In this document: positions 8,096-22,059 of the stretch, one piece after another
How positions within the stretch are numbered: the stretch's first letter is position 1
How the letters are laid out: each line of letters starts with the position of its first letter
Assembly (NCBI GenBank): GCA_026627065.1
Contig: JAPNUO010000005.1
Span: 186,001 to 250,000 of the forward strand
DNA: 64,000 nucleotides
Origin: Bacillota bacterium
GTDB lineage: Bacteria > Bacillota > Sulfobacillia > Sulfobacillales > Sulfobacillaceae
Reading direction: 5' to 3'
Program-made: the position numbers and the translations under genes
Notes under the pieces: model-generated
What the model saw: only the letters and a program-made list of their open reading frames with translations
The model's database searches: none
Told to the model about the DNA's origin: nothing

Positions 8096-8160
8096 GAAGC
8101 CCAAGACGATGGGTGCCGCTAAGGCTTAATATCCCATCCAGGTAGAAGTGGATAGCGGAC
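8096..8160 (+). ncRNA. Ribosomal protein L10 leader (autoregulatory mRNA element)
   Basis: Contains the conserved L10-leader pattern: an agacgatgggtg segment, a variable hairpin, gcttaatatcccatcc and aggtaga, in the order and spacing seen upstream of rplJ in Bacillota. The atggg and cccat segments pair. The L10(L12)4 complex binds this RNA and represses the operon when in excess. It starts about 7 bp after the promoter's -10 and ends about 60 bp before rplJ. Confidence 0.75.
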
Positions 8161-8171
8161 AGGTAGGCTAG

Positions 8172-8205
8172 CCTTCTCCCTGTATTGGGTGGAGGATATT
8201 TTTTT
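8172..8205 (+). terminator. Attenuator terminator between the L10 leader and rplJ
   Basis: CCTTCTCCC (8172-8180) pairs with GGGTGGAGG (8187-8195), one mismatch and one G-U, loop of six, followed by a run of seven T (8199-8205). It lies 17 bp before the rplJ start, so it can only act on the leader. It fits an attenuation switch coupled to L10 binding. Confidence 0.65.
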
Positions 8206-8221
8206 GGGGGAGGTGAAGGCA

Positions 8222-8752
8222 ATGCCGACAGCCCAAAAGGCCGCCATTATTGAGGAGACGCGCGAAGCCTTGGAAAGGTCGCAAGGGACGGTCTTGGCTG
8301 ATTACCGCGGGCTTACGGTGCAGCAAATGAACCAGCTGAGGGAGCGGCTCTCTCAAGGCGGCGTAACGTTGCGCGTGGTGAAAAATACATTGATTAAGCG
8401 CGCAGCCGACCAAGTGGGCATTGAAGGCCTCGAACCTTACCTGACAGGGCCCACCGTATTAGCGTACAGCGCGGAAGACCCGGTGGCGGCGGCGAAGCTG
8501 TTGTCCCAGGCAATCCGAGAATTCCGGAAAATGGAAATCAAAGCGGGGATTCTTGGCAAGAAGGCCATCGACGCGAGCGGCGTCAAAGAACTGGCTGAAC
8601 TTCCGAGCAAAGAAGTGTTGCTCGGCAAGGTGGTAGGGACATTGAATGCGCCAATTCAACAGCTGGTGTGGGTGCTTAATGCGCCGCTGACCAACTTGGC
8701 CCGCGTGCTGGACCAAATTCGACAACAGCGTGAAGGCGAAGGGCAAGGGTAG
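8222..8752 (+). CDS. rplJ: 50S ribosomal protein L10
   Basis: 176 residues, family-typical. L10 forms the base of the ribosomal stalk: the N-terminal globular part binds 23S rRNA with L11 and the C-terminal helix carries the L7/L12 dimers. Visible: VLADYRGLTVQQMNQLRERL (about 25-44), LRVVKNTLIKRA (about 54), VLAYSAEDPVAAAKLL (about 81). ATG 8222 sits 7 bases after GGGGGAGGTG, whereas an upstream GTG/ATG at 8189 would lie inside the attenuator, so 8222 is the start. First gene of the rplJ-rplL-rpoB-rpoC operon; regulated by the L10 leader. Confidence 0.97.
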   Translation: MPTAQKAAIIEETREALERSQGTVLADYRGLTVQQMNQLRERLSQGGVTLRVVKNTLIKRAADQVGIEGLEPYLTGPTVLAYSAEDPVAAAKLLSQAIREFRKMEIKAGILGKKAIDASGVKELAELPSKEVLLGKVVGTLNAPIQQLVWVLNAPLTNLARVLDQIRQQREGEGQG

Positions 8753-8782
8753 ACTTTTTTTTCGAATCAAGGAGGTAAATTG

Positions 8783-9172
8783 ATGGCCAAGGTCGAAGAA
8801 GTTATTGAGATTGTCAAAGGGCTCAACGTGTTGGAGTTGTCTCAACTGGTCAAAGCGCTAGAAGAAGAATTCGGCGTCACCGCGGCGGCGCCGGTGGCGG
8901 TGGCGGCGGCAGCGCCTCAGGCGGGAGCGGCTCCGGCGGCGGCACAAGAAGAAGTCGAGCAGACCGAATTTGACGTGATTTTGACGGCAGCCGGCGACAA
9001 GAAGGTTCAAGTAATTAAGGCGGTTCGCGAGTTGACCGGGCTCTCCTTGACGGAAGCCAAAGCGTTGGTTGACGGCGCGCCCAAGGCGATCAAGGAAAAA
9101 ATTTCGAGAGCGGACGCAGAGGCGGCGAAGGCCAAACTTGAGGAAGCTGGCGGCACAGTCGAGATCAAGTAG
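8783..9172 (+). CDS. rplL: 50S ribosomal protein L7/L12
   Basis: 129 residues. N-terminal dimerisation domain (about 1-33), a long Ala/Pro-rich hinge (about 36-62), then the compact C-terminal domain that recruits translation GTPases ([20 protein letters not shown] and the [17 protein letters not shown] helix). GGAGG at 8771-8775 is 7 bases before ATG 8783, which is chosen over the in-frame TTG at 8780. The product exists in several copies per ribosome. Confidence 0.97.
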   Translation: MAKVEEVIEIVKGLNVLELSQLVKALEEEFGVTAAAPVAVAAAAPQAGAAPAAAQEEVEQTEFDVILTAAGDKKVQVIKAVRELTGLSLTEAKALVDGAPKAIKEKISRADAEAAKAKLEEAGGTVEIK

Positions 9173-9193
9173 TTGCAGATGAAAAAGAATCGT

Positions 9194-9232
9194 AAGCCCT
9201 CCTCCAGGGCGACTTGACCTGGGGGTGGGCTT
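9194..9232 (+). terminator. Hairpin in the rplL-rpoB gap (partial terminator or attenuator)
   Basis: aagccct... pairs with ...gtgggctt and an inner ccagg with cctgg, giving a long imperfect stem 20 bp after the rplL stop. The T run behind it is poor. In other bacteria this gap holds a partial terminator that lets more L12 than RpoB be made; the same purpose is inferred here. Confidence 0.5.
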
Positions 9233-9338
9233 ATGGTACTGTTTTATATTGCTATATTTGGTCGTCCAATTTATTCCTCTGGCAGTGGAAGAGAAGAAGT
9301 GTACCATCGTGTCCCGCCAAAAAAGGAGTTGAACCTGA

Positions 9339-12300
9339 ATGGCCCTTCGTCTCCCGACTGGAAAGCCTGGCGAACGTCTGAGCTTTGCGAGCATCAATGA
9401 AGTGCTCGACATGCCCAACCTGATCGAGATCCAGCAAAATTCCTACCGATGGTTCCTCAACGAAGGACTGCGCGAGATGTTCCGCGATATCTCGCCCATT
9501 CAAGATTTCACCGGCAACTTGGTGCTGGAGTTTGTCGATTACACCTTGAAGCCCCCAAAATATTCGGTAGAAGAGTGCAAAGCGCGGGATGTCACCTATT
9601 CGGCCCCACTGCATGTCCGCGTGCGCCTACTGAACAAAGAAACCGGGGAAGTCAAGGAGCAGGACGTCTTTATGGGCGACTTCCCCCTGATGACGGACAA
9701 AGGCACCTTTATCATCAATGGTGCAGAGCGAGTGATTGTCAGTCAGCTGGTTCGGTCTCCAGGCGTCTATTTTGGGGAGCAGCTGGATACCTCGGGGAAA
9801 CGGCTCTATTTTGCCACCATTATTCCCAACCGCGGGGCCTGGCTGGAGTTCGAGTCGGATGCCAACGATGTGCTCTCGGTTCGCGTCGATCGCACCCGCA
9901 AGTTGCCAGCCACGGTCTTGATGCGGGCCTTAGGGTATGGGACCGATGCCATGATTTTGGAAGCGGTGGGCGACGACGAGCGCATTCAGACGACGCTCTC
10001 GAAGGATCCGGCCAAATCCCGCGAAGATGCGCTGATTGAGATTTACAAGCGGCTGCGGCCCGGAGAGCCGCCGACGGTGGAGAGCGCAGAAAATCTTTTG
10101 AATTCGCTCTTCTTCGATCCCAAGCGTTATGACCTCGCGGGGGTAGGGCGCTACAAGATTAATAAAAAGTTAGCGTTCCGAAAGCGCATCGTGGGAACCA
10201 CCGCCCGGGAAACCGTGGTGCATCCGGAGACGGGGGAGGTCATCGTCCGCGAGGGCGATCATATTGATCGGGAGATTGCGCAAGCGCTGGACGAAGCCCG
10301 TGTGCACAGCATCCGGGTGGAACTTTTGAACGGCCGCGAAGTCTTGGTGGTGTCCAACGGACAGCCGGGGCCCCATGAAAAAACCATTACCAAAGAAGAT
10401 ATTGTGGCGTGTCTCAATTACCTCACCTGCCTCTACGAGGGATTGGGCAGCACGGACGATATCGACCACCTTGGCAATCGACGTCTGCGGTCGGTGGGCG
10501 AGCTCTTGCAAAATCAGTTTCGGGTAGGGCTTTCCCGCATGGAGCGGGTCGTGCGCGAGCGGATGACCATTCAGGACATGGAGTCCATCACGCCGCAGGC
10601 CCTGATCAACATCCGCCCGGTGGTGGCGGCGGTCAAGGAGTTCTTTGGGTCTTCACAGCTTTCCCAATTTATGGATCAAACCAACCCGTTGGCGGAACTC
10701 ACGCACAAGCGGCGGTTGTCCGCGCTCGGCCCAGGAGGCTTGTCGCGCGAGCGTGCGGGTTTCGAAGTGCGCGACGTCCATCACTCCCACTATGGCCGCA
10801 TGTGCCCCATTGAGACGCCGGAAGGGCCCAACATCGGCCTCATCGGTTCGCTCTCGACGTACGCGCGAATTAACGAGTACGGCTTTATCGAAACCCCCTA
10901 CCGCAAGGTTGACAAAGAGACGGGGGTGGTCACCAACGAAATCGTCTACCTCACCGCGGACGAGGAAGACGATGCCGTCATCGCTCAGGCCAACGAGCCC
11001 TTGACCGAAGACGGGCATTTTAAGGCGGAGCGGGTCACCGTGCGATCGCGGCATGAAATTCTGGAAGAATCGCCGTCCCGCGTAGACTACATGGACGTGT
11101 CCCCGAAGCAAGTGGTTTCGATTGCCACGGCGTTGATTCCGTTTTTGGAGCATGACGACGCCAACCGCGCGCTGATGGGGGCCAACATGCAGCGCCAGGC
11201 GGTGCCGCTCTTGGTCACGGATGCGCCGCTGGTCGGCACGGGAATGGAAGCCAAGGCGGCGCGCGATTCGGGCGTCGTAGTGATTGCCGAAAAGGACGGC
11301 GTGGTGGACCGTGTGGCGTCCAATCAGATTGTGGTGAAGAACCACGATCATACGGTGAGCACCTACCACCTGCAGAAGTTCGCGCGTTCCAACCAGGGCA
11401 CCTGCATTAACCAAAAGCCTATTGTCAAGAAGGGCGACCGCGTGACCGCAGGCCAGATTATTGCCGACGGGCCGTCGACCGATCACGGCGAACTGGCGCT
11501 GGGTCGCAATGTGTTGGTGGCGTTTATGCCGTGGGAAGGCTATAACTACGAAGATGCGATCTTGCTCAGCGAGAAATTGGTCAAGGACGATGTCTTTACG
11601 TCTATTCACATTGAGGAGTACGAATGCGACGCCCGCGACACCAAGCTGGGGCCGGAAGAGATCACGCGGGACATTCCCAATGTGGGGGAGGAAGTGCTGC
11701 GCGACCTCGATGACCGGGGGATTATTCGCATCGGCGCCGAAGTGCGGCCGGGAGACATCCTGGTGGGCAAGGTGACGCCCAAAGGGGAAACCGAACTCAC
11801 GGCGGAAGAGCGCCTGCTGCGCGCCATTTTTGGCGAGAAAGCCCGCGAGGTGCGGGATACCTCCCTCAGAGTGCCGCACGGCGAATCGGGGATTGTGGTG
11901 GATGTCAAAGTCTTCAACCGCGAACAAGGAGATGAGCTGTCGCCGGGGGTCAACCAGCTCGTTCAGGTGTACATTGCCCAAAAGCGGAAGATTTCGGAAG
12001 GGGACAAGATGGCGGGGCGACACGGCAACAAGGGCGTCATCTCGCGCATTCTGCCGGAAGAAGATATGCCGTTTTTGCCGGACGGCACGCCGGTAGAAAT
12101 CGTTCTCAATCCTCTCGGCGTCCCCAGCCGCATGAATATTGGCCAAGTCCTGGAAACGCACCTAGGGTGGGCCGCGCGCGCGCTCGGCATCAAGGTGGCG
12201 ACTCCAGTGTTTGACGGGGCCCATGAGGAAGATTTAGAGCGCCTCCTGGAAGAAGCCGGCTTGCCGAAGTCGGGGAAGACGATTCTTTACGATGGGCGCA

Positions 12301-12983
12301 CAGGCGAACCCTTTGACCGCGAGATTACCGTCGGCGTGGTCTACATGTTAAAGCTGGCGCACCTGGTGGACGACAAGATTCATGCGCGGTCTACCGGGCC
12401 CTACTCGTTGGTGACCCAGCAGCCGCTGGGCGGCAAAGCCCAGTTTGGCGGCCAGCGCTTCGGCGAAATGGAGGTGTGGGCGCTTGAAGCGTACGGCGCG
12501 GCGTATACCCTGCAGGAACTGTTGACCGTGAAGTCCGACGACGTGGTAGGGCGCGTCAAGACGTACGAAGCCATTGTGAAGGGCGAAAACGTGCCCGAAC
12601 CGGGGGTACCGGAATCGTTCAAGGTGTTGATTAAGGAACTGCAAAGCTTGGGCTTGGACGTCAAGGTGCTTAACGAGCTGAACGAAGAGATCGAAATTCG
12701 CGAGCTCGACGACGAGCCGATGCGGGAAGCGCCGGGACTCGAACTCTTGCCGGAGCCCCAGGACGAGGAGAGCCAAGACTTGCACCGCTTGATGGAGGAC
12801 ACGGCGTCGGGAGCCAAGGAGCTCTTCGAACCCGGGGGCGGCATGGACTTTGACCAGGAAGCGGAGAATGCTTACGCGATCTTGCGCCGCGCGACCGAAG
12901 AGCCGGAGGACGACTTCGACGAGGACGATGACGGCGATATCGACGAGGACGACGTGCCGGACGACGAAGACGACGAGTACTAA
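9339..12983 (+). CDS. rpoB: DNA-directed RNA polymerase subunit beta
   Basis: 1214 residues. All landmark regions are present: the rifampicin-binding cluster ([20 protein letters not shown], about residue 430-450, then [18 protein letters not shown]) with the Asp, His and Ser that mutate in resistant strains unchanged, the [18 protein letters not shown] block, and near the C-terminus [13 protein letters not shown] and [25 protein letters not shown]. It forms one jaw of the catalytic centre with beta'. After the family's usual end it carries a long, very acidic tail (last ~60 residues, ending in mostly Asp/Glu). ATG 9339 follows AAGGAG. rpoC starts 21 bp later. Confidence 0.98.
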   Translation: MALRLPTGKPGERLSFASINEVLDMPNLIEIQQNSYRWFLNEGLREMFRDISPIQDFTGNLVLEFVDYTLKPPKYSVEECKARDVTYSAPLHVRVRLLNKETGEVKEQDVFMGDFPLMTDKGTFIINGAERVIVSQLVRSPGVYFGEQLDTSGKRLYFATIIPNRGAWLEFESDANDVLSVRVDRTRKLPATVLMRALGYGTDAMILEAVGDDERIQTTLSKDPAKSREDALIEIYKRLRPGEPPTVESAENLLNSLFFDPKRYDLAGVGRYKINKKLAFRKRIVGTTARETVVHPETGEVIVREGDHIDREIAQALDEARVHSIRVELLNGREVLVVSNGQPGPHEKTITKEDIVACLNYLTCLYEGLGSTDDIDHLGNRRLRSVGELLQNQFRVGLSRMERVVRERMTIQDMESITPQALINIRPVVAAVKEFFGSSQLSQFMDQTNPLAELTHKRRLSALGPGGLSRERAGFEVRDVHHSHYGRMCPIETPEGPNIGLIGSLSTYARINEYGFIETPYRKVDKETGVVTNEIVYLTADEEDDAVIAQANEPLTEDGHFKAERVTVRSRHEILEESPSRVDYMDVSPKQVVSIATALIPFLEHDDANRALMGANMQRQAVPLLVTDAPLVGTGMEAKAARDSGVVVIAEKDGVVDRVASNQIVVKNHDHTVSTYHLQKFARSNQGTCINQKPIVKKGDRVTAGQIIADGPSTDHGELALGRNVLVAFMPWEGYNYEDAILLSEKLVKDDVFTSIHIEEYECDARDTKLGPEEITRDIPNVGEEVLRDLDDRGIIRIGAEVRPGDILVGKVTPKGETELTAEERLLRAIFGEKAREVRDTSLRVPHGESGIVVDVKVFNREQGDELSPGVNQLVQVYIAQKRKISEGDKMAGRHGNKGVISRILPEEDMPFLPDGTPVEIVLNPLGVPSRMNIGQVLETHLGWAARALGIKVATPVFDGAHEEDLERLLEEAGLPKSGKTILYDGRTGEPFDREITVGVVYMLKLAHLVDDKIHARSTGPYSLVTQQPLGGKAQFGGQRFGEMEVWALEAYGAAYTLQELLTVKSDDVVGRVKTYEAIVKGENVPEPGVPESFKVLIKELQSLGLDVKVLNELNEEIEIRELDDEPMREAPGLELLPEPQDEESQDLHRLMEDTASGAKELFEPGGGMDFDQEAENAYAILRRATEEPEDDFDEDDDGDIDEDDVPDDEDDEY

Positions 12984-13003
12984 GGCCGGGGAGGGTCACG
13001 CGG

Positions 13004-16465
<3,462 letters not shown>

Positions 16466-16471
16466 GGCGGC

Positions 16472-16514
16472 AAGCGTGTCAACGACTGTATGCGTTCGTT
16501 GACACGCTTTTTTT
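16472..16514 (+). terminator. Intrinsic terminator after rpoC
   Basis: Perfect 14-bp stem (aagcgtgtcaacga, 16472-16485, with tcgttgacacgctt, 16496-16509), 10-base loop, followed by T run to 16514. Its right arm contains the -35 hexamer of the next promoter, so end of one operon and start of the next are physically overlapped. Confidence 0.9.
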
Positions 16515-16527
16515 CGGGTGATACAAT
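16499..16527 (+). promoter_or_regulatory. Sigma-A promoter of the ybxF-rpsL (str-S10-spc-alpha) operon
   Basis: TTGACA (16499-16504), 17-bp spacer formed largely by the terminator's T run, TACAAT (16522-16527): a near-perfect housekeeping promoter. It begins 5 bases after the terminator loop. It is the only strong promoter I see before the 20-kb ribosomal gene run. Confidence 0.85.
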
Positions 16528-16565
16528 ACCTCAGTGTGTCTAAGCCTGGATGACCGGGAGGTAGC

Positions 16566-16868
16566 ATGGTGGACAGGTCGTTGCTGAAAAATGTTCGCCA
16601 GCGCGTAGTCGGTCGCCGGGAAACGTTGAAGCACATTCAGCGGCATCAGGCGACCGTCGTCTACTTGGCACGCGATGCGGACGCTCTGATTGCATCCGAA
16701 ATAGAGGAGCAGTGCCGGATCCACGCGGTGCCCATCGAGTATGTGGACACCATGAAAGAGCTGGGGCAGTGGTGCGGGATCGAAGTCGGTGCGGCTTGCG
16801 CCGCCGTGATTGATAGGTCTCGGATGCCGCAATCTAACGAAGGAGGGCGATCGGGTGCCGACAATTAA
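16566..16868 (+). CDS. L7Ae-family kink-turn RNA-binding protein (YbxF-like)
   Basis: 100 residues. Pattern of the L7Ae/L30e/S12e fold: [31 protein letters not shown], then [28 protein letters not shown]. Homologues in Bacillus (YbxF and YlxQ) bind kink-turn RNA, and ybxF sits between rpoC and rpsL just as here. The C-terminal 20 residues ([14 protein letters not shown]) are encoded over the rpsL ribosome-binding site: the gene overlaps rpsL by 14 bases. ATG 16566 follows GGGAGG. Confidence 0.85.
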   Translation: MVDRSLLKNVRQRVVGRRETLKHIQRHQATVVYLARDADALIASEIEEQCRIHAVPIEYVDTMKELGQWCGIEVGAACAAVIDRSRMPQSNEGGRSGADN

Positions 16869-17241
16869 TCAACTCGTGCGACACGGACGCAAGAAAGCCA
16901 AAAAGAAATCGGCAGCGCCGGCGCTGAAGCACAATCCGCAAAAACGCGGCGTGTGCATTAGTGTCAAAACGGTCACGCCAAAGAAACCGAATTCCGCCTT
17001 GCGCAAGGTGGCCCGCGTGCGCCTGACCAACGGGGAAGAAGTCACCGCCTACATTCCCGGCATCGGGCACAACCTCCAGGAACACAGCGTGGTCTTGGTG
17101 CGCGGGGGGCGGGTGCGCGATTTGCCAGGCGTGCGCTACCACGTGATTCGCGGAGCGCTCGACGCGGGCGGCGTGCAAAAGCGTGCGCAGGGGCGCTCCA
17201 AATACGGCGCCAAGAAGAATCAGCCTGCCGGCAAGAAGTAA
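16855..17241 (+). CDS. rpsL: 30S ribosomal protein S12
   Basis: 128 residues starting [16 protein letters not shown] at GTG 16855, behind AAGGAGGG; the longer frame from 16810 adds non-homologous residues. S12 lines the decoding centre. The two loops are intact: [15 protein letters not shown] (Lys of streptomycin-resistance position unchanged) and [18 protein letters not shown] (Asp that is methylthiolated in many bacteria present). C-terminus ends in a basic [14 protein letters not shown]. Confidence 0.97.
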   Translation: MPTINQLVRHGRKKAKKKSAAPALKHNPQKRGVCISVKTVTPKKPNSALRKVARVRLTNGEEVTAYIPGIGHNLQEHSVVLVRGGRVRDLPGVRYHVIRGALDAGGVQKRAQGRSKYGAKKNQPAGKK

Positions 17242-17253
17242 GGGGGGAGAAGG

Positions 17254-17724
17254 ATGCCGAGGCGTGGAACAGTCGTCCCGCGCGAGATTGAGCCGGATGC
17301 GGTATACCACAGCCCGCTGGTCGCTAAGCTCATCAACAAGGTGATGATGAGCGGCAAGAAGAGCTTGGCTCAGCGCATCGTGTATCGCGCGTTTGATATT
17401 GTGGCCGAAAAAACGGGGAAGGATGCGCTGGAGGTTTTTGAAGCAGCGGTAAAAAACGCTACCCCTCTGTTGGAGGTGCGCCCGCGGCGGGTGGGCGGAG
17501 CCACCTATCAGGTGCCCATGGAAGTGCGGCCTCAGCGGCGGAGCTCGTTGGCCATTCGCTGGCTCGTGCAGTATGCCCGGCAGCGTGGGGAGCGCTCAAT
17601 GGAAGAGCGGCTGGCGGCGGAACTGATTGATGCCTCGCAAAACACCGGAGGCGCCGTGAGAAGACGGGACGAAACGCATCGAATGGCCGAGGCGAACAAG
17701 GCATTCGCGCATTACCGATGGTAA
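17254..17724 (+). CDS. rpsG: 30S ribosomal protein S7
   Basis: 156 residues, standard length. Begins [15 protein letters not shown] and shows the conserved [33 protein letters not shown] and [25 protein letters not shown] end. It nucleates folding of the 3' domain of 16S rRNA and contacts E-site tRNA. Starts 12 bp after rpsL behind GGGGGGAGAAGG. Confidence 0.97.
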   Translation: MPRRGTVVPREIEPDAVYHSPLVAKLINKVMMSGKKSLAQRIVYRAFDIVAEKTGKDALEVFEAAVKNATPLLEVRPRRVGGATYQVPMEVRPQRRSSLAIRWLVQYARQRGERSMEERLAAELIDASQNTGGAVRRRDETHRMAEANKAFAHYRW

Positions 17725-17742
17725 GAAGGGAGTTCGCCAGCA

Positions 17743-19818
17743 ATGGCTCGTGAATTTAGCTTGGAGCGAACCCGCAACATTGGGATCATGGCTCACATCG
17801 ACGCCGGGAAAACCACCACCACAGAGCGCATTTTGTTCTATACCGGCCGCGTGCACAAGATCGGGGAGGTGCACGAAGGCACGGCGACCATGGACTGGAT
17901 GGTCCAGGAGCAAGAGCGCGGCATCACGATTACGTCGGCGGCTACAACGGCTCGGTGGCGGGATCACCGGATTAACATTATTGACACGCCCGGCCACGTG
18001 GACTTCACGGTAGAGGTGGAGCGCTCGCTCCGTGTCCTGGACGGCGCTATTGCGGTCTTTGATGCCAAAGGCGGCGTGGAGCCGCAGTCGGAGACGGTAT
18101 GGCGCCAAGCAGACAAGTATGGGGTGCCGCGCATTGCCTACATTAACAAAATGGATATTGTCGGCGCCGATTTTGTAATGTGCATCAACCAAATTCGGAG
18201 CCGCCTGGGGGCAAACCCGGTGGCCATTCAGTGGCCGATTGGCGCGGAGGACAGCTTTCGCGGGTTGGTCGACCTCGTGCGGATGGAGGCCTATTACTAC
18301 CTGGATGATCTCGGCACCCGGGGGGAGTACGAGCCGATTCCTGAAGACCTACGGGAGGTGTGCCAAGAGCGCCGGCAAATGTTGCTGGAGGCGTGTGCAG
18401 ACGTCGACGACGCCCTCATGGAGAAATACCTGGAAGGCGAAGAGTTGAGCCAAGAGGAGATTCGGGCAGCCATCCGCAAAGGGACGCTGTCGGGTCAGAT
18501 CGTCCCGGTGCTGTGCGGGTCCTCGTACCGCAACAAGGGGGTGCAGCCGCTCCTCGACGCGGTGGTTTACTACTTGCCGTCGCCGTTGGACATTGGGCCG
18601 ACGCGCGGAGTGGATCCTCGGACGGAGGCGGAAATTTACCGCGAGGTGTCGGACGACGCGCCGTTTAGCGCGCTGGCCTTCAAGATCATGTCCGACCCTT
18701 ACGTCGGCAAGCTGGCGTACTTCCGCGTGTATTCCGGGACGTTGAGTTCCGGCTCCTACGTGTACAATGTGACCAAAGGCCGGCGCGAGCGCATTGGCCG
18801 GATTTTGCAGATGCACGCCAACCACCGGGAAGATATTGACATCGTTTATGCAGGGGATATCGCGGCCGCCGTAGGCTTGAAGGACACCACCACGGGGGAC
18901 ACGTTGGCCGACGAAAACAACCCGATTTTGCTCGAGTCCATGGTCTTCCCCGAACCGGTGATTTCGGTGGCCATCGAACCCAAAACGAAGGCCGACCAGG
19001 ACAAGATGGGCACGGCGCTTCAGAAGCTGGCGGAAGAAGATCCGACGTTTCGGATGTACACCGACCAAGAAACCGGCCAAACCATCATTTCCGGCATGGG
19101 CGAGCTCCACCTAGAGATCATCGTCGACCGCTTGCTTCGGGAGTTTAAGGTGCAAGCCAACGTGGGCAAGCCGCAGGTGGCGTATAAGGAGACCATTCGC
19201 AAGGCGGTGGAGGCGGAAGGCAAGTTTATCCGCCAGAGCGGCGGTCGAGGACAGTACGGCCATGTGTGGCTCAGGCTAGAGCCCTTGGAGCCCGGGCAAG
19301 GATTTGAGTTTGTGAATAAAATTGTCGGTGGTGTGGTCCCCAAGGAATATGTGCCTGCTGTTGAGGCGGGCGTCAAAGAGGCGATGCAGACCGGGGTGCT
19401 CGCCGGATATCCCACCATCGATGTTCGCGTCACCCTGTACGACGGGTCGTACCATGAGGTGGACTCCAGTGAGATGGCCTTCAAAATCGCGGCCTCCCTG
19501 GGATTCAAAGAAGGCGCGCGCAAGGCCAATCCGGTGCTGCTTGAGCCGATCATGGCGGTGGAAGTGGTGGTGCCGGAGGAAAACATGGGCGATATCATTG
19601 GAGACCTCAACGCTCGCCGGGGGCGCATTGAAGGGATGGAACCGCGGGCCGGCGGCGTGCAAGCGATTCGCGGCTACGTGCCCTTAGCCGAGATGTTTGG
19701 GTATGCGACAGATTTGCGGTCGCGAACCCAGGGCCGCGGCACATACACCATGCAGTTTTCGCATTACGAGGAGGCCCCGCGGCATATCACCGAACAGGTG
19801 ATTAAGGCCAAGCAATAA
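17743..19818 (+). CDS. fusA: Elongation factor G
   Basis: 691 residues, GTPase for tRNA-mRNA translocation. G-domain motifs: [15 protein letters not shown] (P-loop), [11 protein letters not shown] (switch I), DTPGHVDF (switch II), NKMD. Domain IV loop region [10 protein letters not shown] and the C-terminal [23 protein letters not shown] are normal. One copy in this window, in the classical str position between rpsG and tuf. Confidence 0.98.
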   Translation: MAREFSLERTRNIGIMAHIDAGKTTTTERILFYTGRVHKIGEVHEGTATMDWMVQEQERGITITSAATTARWRDHRINIIDTPGHVDFTVEVERSLRVLDGAIAVFDAKGGVEPQSETVWRQADKYGVPRIAYINKMDIVGADFVMCINQIRSRLGANPVAIQWPIGAEDSFRGLVDLVRMEAYYYLDDLGTRGEYEPIPEDLREVCQERRQMLLEACADVDDALMEKYLEGEELSQEEIRAAIRKGTLSGQIVPVLCGSSYRNKGVQPLLDAVVYYLPSPLDIGPTRGVDPRTEAEIYREVSDDAPFSALAFKIMSDPYVGKLAYFRVYSGTLSSGSYVYNVTKGRRERIGRILQMHANHREDIDIVYAGDIAAAVGLKDTTTGDTLADENNPILLESMVFPEPVISVAIEPKTKADQDKMGTALQKLAEEDPTFRMYTDQETGQTIISGMGELHLEIIVDRLLREFKVQANVGKPQVAYKETIRKAVEAEGKFIRQSGGRGQYGHVWLRLEPLEPGQGFEFVNKIVGGVVPKEYVPAVEAGVKEAMQTGVLAGYPTIDVRVTLYDGSYHEVDSSEMAFKIAASLGFKEGARKANPVLLEPIMAVEVVVPEENMGDIIGDLNARRGRIEGMEPRAGGVQAIRGYVPLAEMFGYATDLRSRTQGRGTYTMQFSHYEEAPRHITEQVIKAKQ

Positions 19819-19865
19819 AAGGCGCGTCATGCCCAACGCGCACATTTCGAGGAGGTAACCGATAC

Positions 19866-21068
19866 ATGGCAAAGAAGAAGTACGAGCGCACCAAGCCTCA
19901 CGTGAACGTAGGCACCATTGGTCACGTGGACCACGGGAAGACGACGTTGACCGCAGCGATCACACGGGTCTTGTCCACCCAGGGCAAGGCCGAGTACACG
20001 GCTTACGACCAAATCGACAAGGCGCCCGAGGAGCGCGAGCGCGGGATTACCATTGCCACCGCGCACGTGGAGTATGAAACGGACAAGCGCCATTATGCCC
20101 ACGTGGACTGCCCTGGGCACGCCGACTATGTGAAGAACATGATTACCGGCGCCGCTCAGATGGACGGGGCGATCCTTGTGGTGTCGGCAGCTGACGGACC
20201 GATGCCGCAGACCCGGGAGCACATTCTTTTGGCGCGTCAGGTGGGCGTCCCCAACATCGTCGTCTTTTTAAACAAGGCGGACATGGTGGACGACCCCGAG
20301 CTGATGGAATTGGTGGAAATTGAAGTGCGCGACCTGCTGTCGAGCTACGAATTTCCGGGCGACGAAATTCCGGTGGTGGCGGGCTCCGCGCTCAAGGCGC
20401 TGGAATGCGGCTGCGGAAAGCGCGACTGCGAATGGTGCGGAAAGATTTGGGAGCTCATGGACGCCGTGGACGACTACATTCCGACGCCGGTTCGCGACAC
20501 GGAGCGTCCCTTCTTGATGCCGGTGGAGGACACCCATTCCATTACCGGTCGCGGCACCGTGGTTACTGGGCGTGTGGAGCGGGGCCAAGTTAAGGTCGGC
20601 GATGAAGTCGAGATTGTGGGACTGACCGATACCGCGAAAAAGTCGGTGGTGACGGGCGTGGAGATGTTCCGCAAGACCCTCGACGTCGCGGTCGCAGGCG
20701 ACAACATTGGATGCTTGCTGCGCGGAATCGACAAGGACGAGGTCGAGCGAGGACAAGTCTTGGCAAAGCCTGGGACCATCAAGCCCCACACCAAGTACAG
20801 CGCAGAGGTTTACGTCCTGACCAAGGAAGAAGGCGGACGGCACACCCCGTTTTTCAACGGTTACCGGCCCCAGTTTTACTTCCGCACCACCGACGTGACG
20901 GGCGTCGTGCAGTTGCCTGAGGGCGTGGAAATGGTGATGCCGGGAGATAACGTGCGGATGGACGTGGAGCTCATCGCCCCCATCGCCATGGAGGAAGGCT
21001 TGCGCTTTGCCATTCGCGAGGGCGGCCGCACCGTGGGAGCGGGCGTGGTCACGGCGATTAAGGCCTAA
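19866..21068 (+). CDS. tuf: Elongation factor Tu
   Basis: 400 residues. GTPase motifs [52 protein letters not shown]. At the end of the G domain (about residues 181-192) there is a Cys-rich insertion [16 protein letters not shown] with pattern C-x-C-x4-C-x2-C, where E. coli EF-Tu has a short Cys-free loop; similar insertions occur in clostridial lineages and could hold a metal. Domain II and III motifs ([25 protein letters not shown]) are normal. GGAGG lies 8 bases before ATG 19866. The fusA-tuf gap holds a small GCGCGT/ACGCGC hairpin. Confidence 0.97.
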   Translation: MAKKKYERTKPHVNVGTIGHVDHGKTTLTAAITRVLSTQGKAEYTAYDQIDKAPEERERGITIATAHVEYETDKRHYAHVDCPGHADYVKNMITGAAQMDGAILVVSAADGPMPQTREHILLARQVGVPNIVVFLNKADMVDDPELMELVEIEVRDLLSSYEFPGDEIPVVAGSALKALECGCGKRDCEWCGKIWELMDAVDDYIPTPVRDTERPFLMPVEDTHSITGRGTVVTGRVERGQVKVGDEVEIVGLTDTAKKSVVTGVEMFRKTLDVAVAGDNIGCLLRGIDKDEVERGQVLAKPGTIKPHTKYSAEVYVLTKEEGGRHTPFFNGYRPQFYFRTTDVTGVVQLPEGVEMVMPGDNVRMDVELIAPIAMEEGLRFAIREGGRTVGAGVVTAIKA

Positions 21069-21086
21069 GGGGTAGGAGGAACAGTC

Positions 21087-21395
21087 GTGGCGCAGCAGAA
21101 GATTCGGATTCGACTCAAGGCGTACGATCACGAGGTGCTGGATCAGTCTGCGGTACGGATCGTGGAGACGGCGCGGCGCAATGGCGCCGCCGTCTCCGGC
21201 CCGATCCCGCTGCCGACCGAAAAGACCATCTACACCATCTTGACCGCGCCCAACGGGGAAAAAGACATCCGCGAACAGTTTGAGCGTCGGATTCATAAGC
21301 GGTTGATTGACATTATGGATCCCAGCCAGAAGACGGTGAATGCTCTGATGCGTTTGGATCTCCCTGCGGGTGTGGACATCGAGATCAAGCTGTAG
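21087..21395 (+). CDS. rpsJ: 30S ribosomal protein S10 (NusE)
   Basis: 102 residues from GTG 21087 behind [26 protein letters not shown] and [14 protein letters not shown] are the family signature, and the end [33 protein letters not shown] is normal. S10 is a 30S head protein and, with NusB, part of antitermination complexes. It opens the S10 gene block but follows tuf by only 18 bp, so str and S10 operons are probably co-transcribed. Confidence 0.97.
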   Translation: MAQQKIRIRLKAYDHEVLDQSAVRIVETARRNGAAVSGPIPLPTEKTIYTILTAPNGEKDIREQFERRIHKRLIDIMDPSQKTVNALMRLDLPAGVDIEIKL

Positions 21396-21408
21396 GCGGG
21401 GGGACGTT

Positions 21409-22059
21409 ATGAAGGGCATTATGGGCATTAAGCTCGGCATGACCCAAGTATTTGACGAGGAAGGTCGCGCTATTCCTGTGACGGTCATTCATGCCGAGCC
21501 GAATCAGGTAATGGGTGTGCGCACCAAAGAGCGCGACGGATACGAGGCTGTACAGCTTGGCATGGGGGCCATCAAGGAACGCAAGGTGGCGTACCAGCAA
21601 CTCAAGGATTGGGGGCGGCGGGGCCTCACGCCAGTGCGCTATGTCAAGGAATTTCGGTTGCCGGGAGCGACGGAGCTCGAGCCCGGCCAATTTGTGAGAG
21701 TCGAAGATGCCTTCGCGCCAGGGGATCTGGTTGACGTAATTGGTACCAGCAAAGGGAAGGGCTTCGCGGGCGGCATCAAGCGCTGGGGCTTTCGCCGGGG
21801 CCCGATGAGCCACGGGTCGAAGTACCACCGGCGAGTCGGGTCGCTGGGGCCCCGGATGTCGGGCGGCGGCGGTCGGGTGCGCCCCGGGCGCCGGATGCCG
21901 GGCCGCAAGGGGCACGAGCGAGTGACTGTATTGAGCCTCAGAGTGGTTCGCGTGGACGCCGATCGCAATCTGTTGCTGATCAAGGGAGCCGTGCCGGGCC
22001 CGCGGGGATCGCTGGTGATGGTGCGAGAGGCTGTTCGCCTACGGAAAGGAGCCGTCTGA
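21409..22059 (+). CDS. rplC: 50S ribosomal protein L3
   Basis: 216 residues from ATG 21409 (MKGIMGIKLGMTQVFDEEG); the upstream frame has no homology. The extension reaching the peptidyl transferase centre is seen at about 120-165 (GTSKGKGFAGGIKRWGF, RGPMSHGSKYHRRVGSLG, RMPGRKGHERVT). Early-assembly 23S rRNA binder. Its TGA stop overlaps the rplD ATG by one base. Confidence 0.97.
   Translation: MKGIMGIKLGMTQVFDEEGRAIPVTVIHAEPNQVMGVRTKERDGYEAVQLGMGAIKERKVAYQQLKDWGRRGLTPVRYVKEFRLPGATELEPGQFVRVEDAFAPGDLVDVIGTSKGKGFAGGIKRWGFRRGPMSHGSKYHRRVGSLGPRMSGGGGRVRPGRRMPGRKGHERVTVLSLRVVRVDADRNLLLIKGAVPGPRGSLVMVREAVRLRKGAV

Noticed and set aside
10653..12161. 502-codon minus-strand frame inside rpoB
   Set aside because: Shadow frame produced by the GC-rich codon use of rpoB; similar shadows occur under rpoC and fusA.
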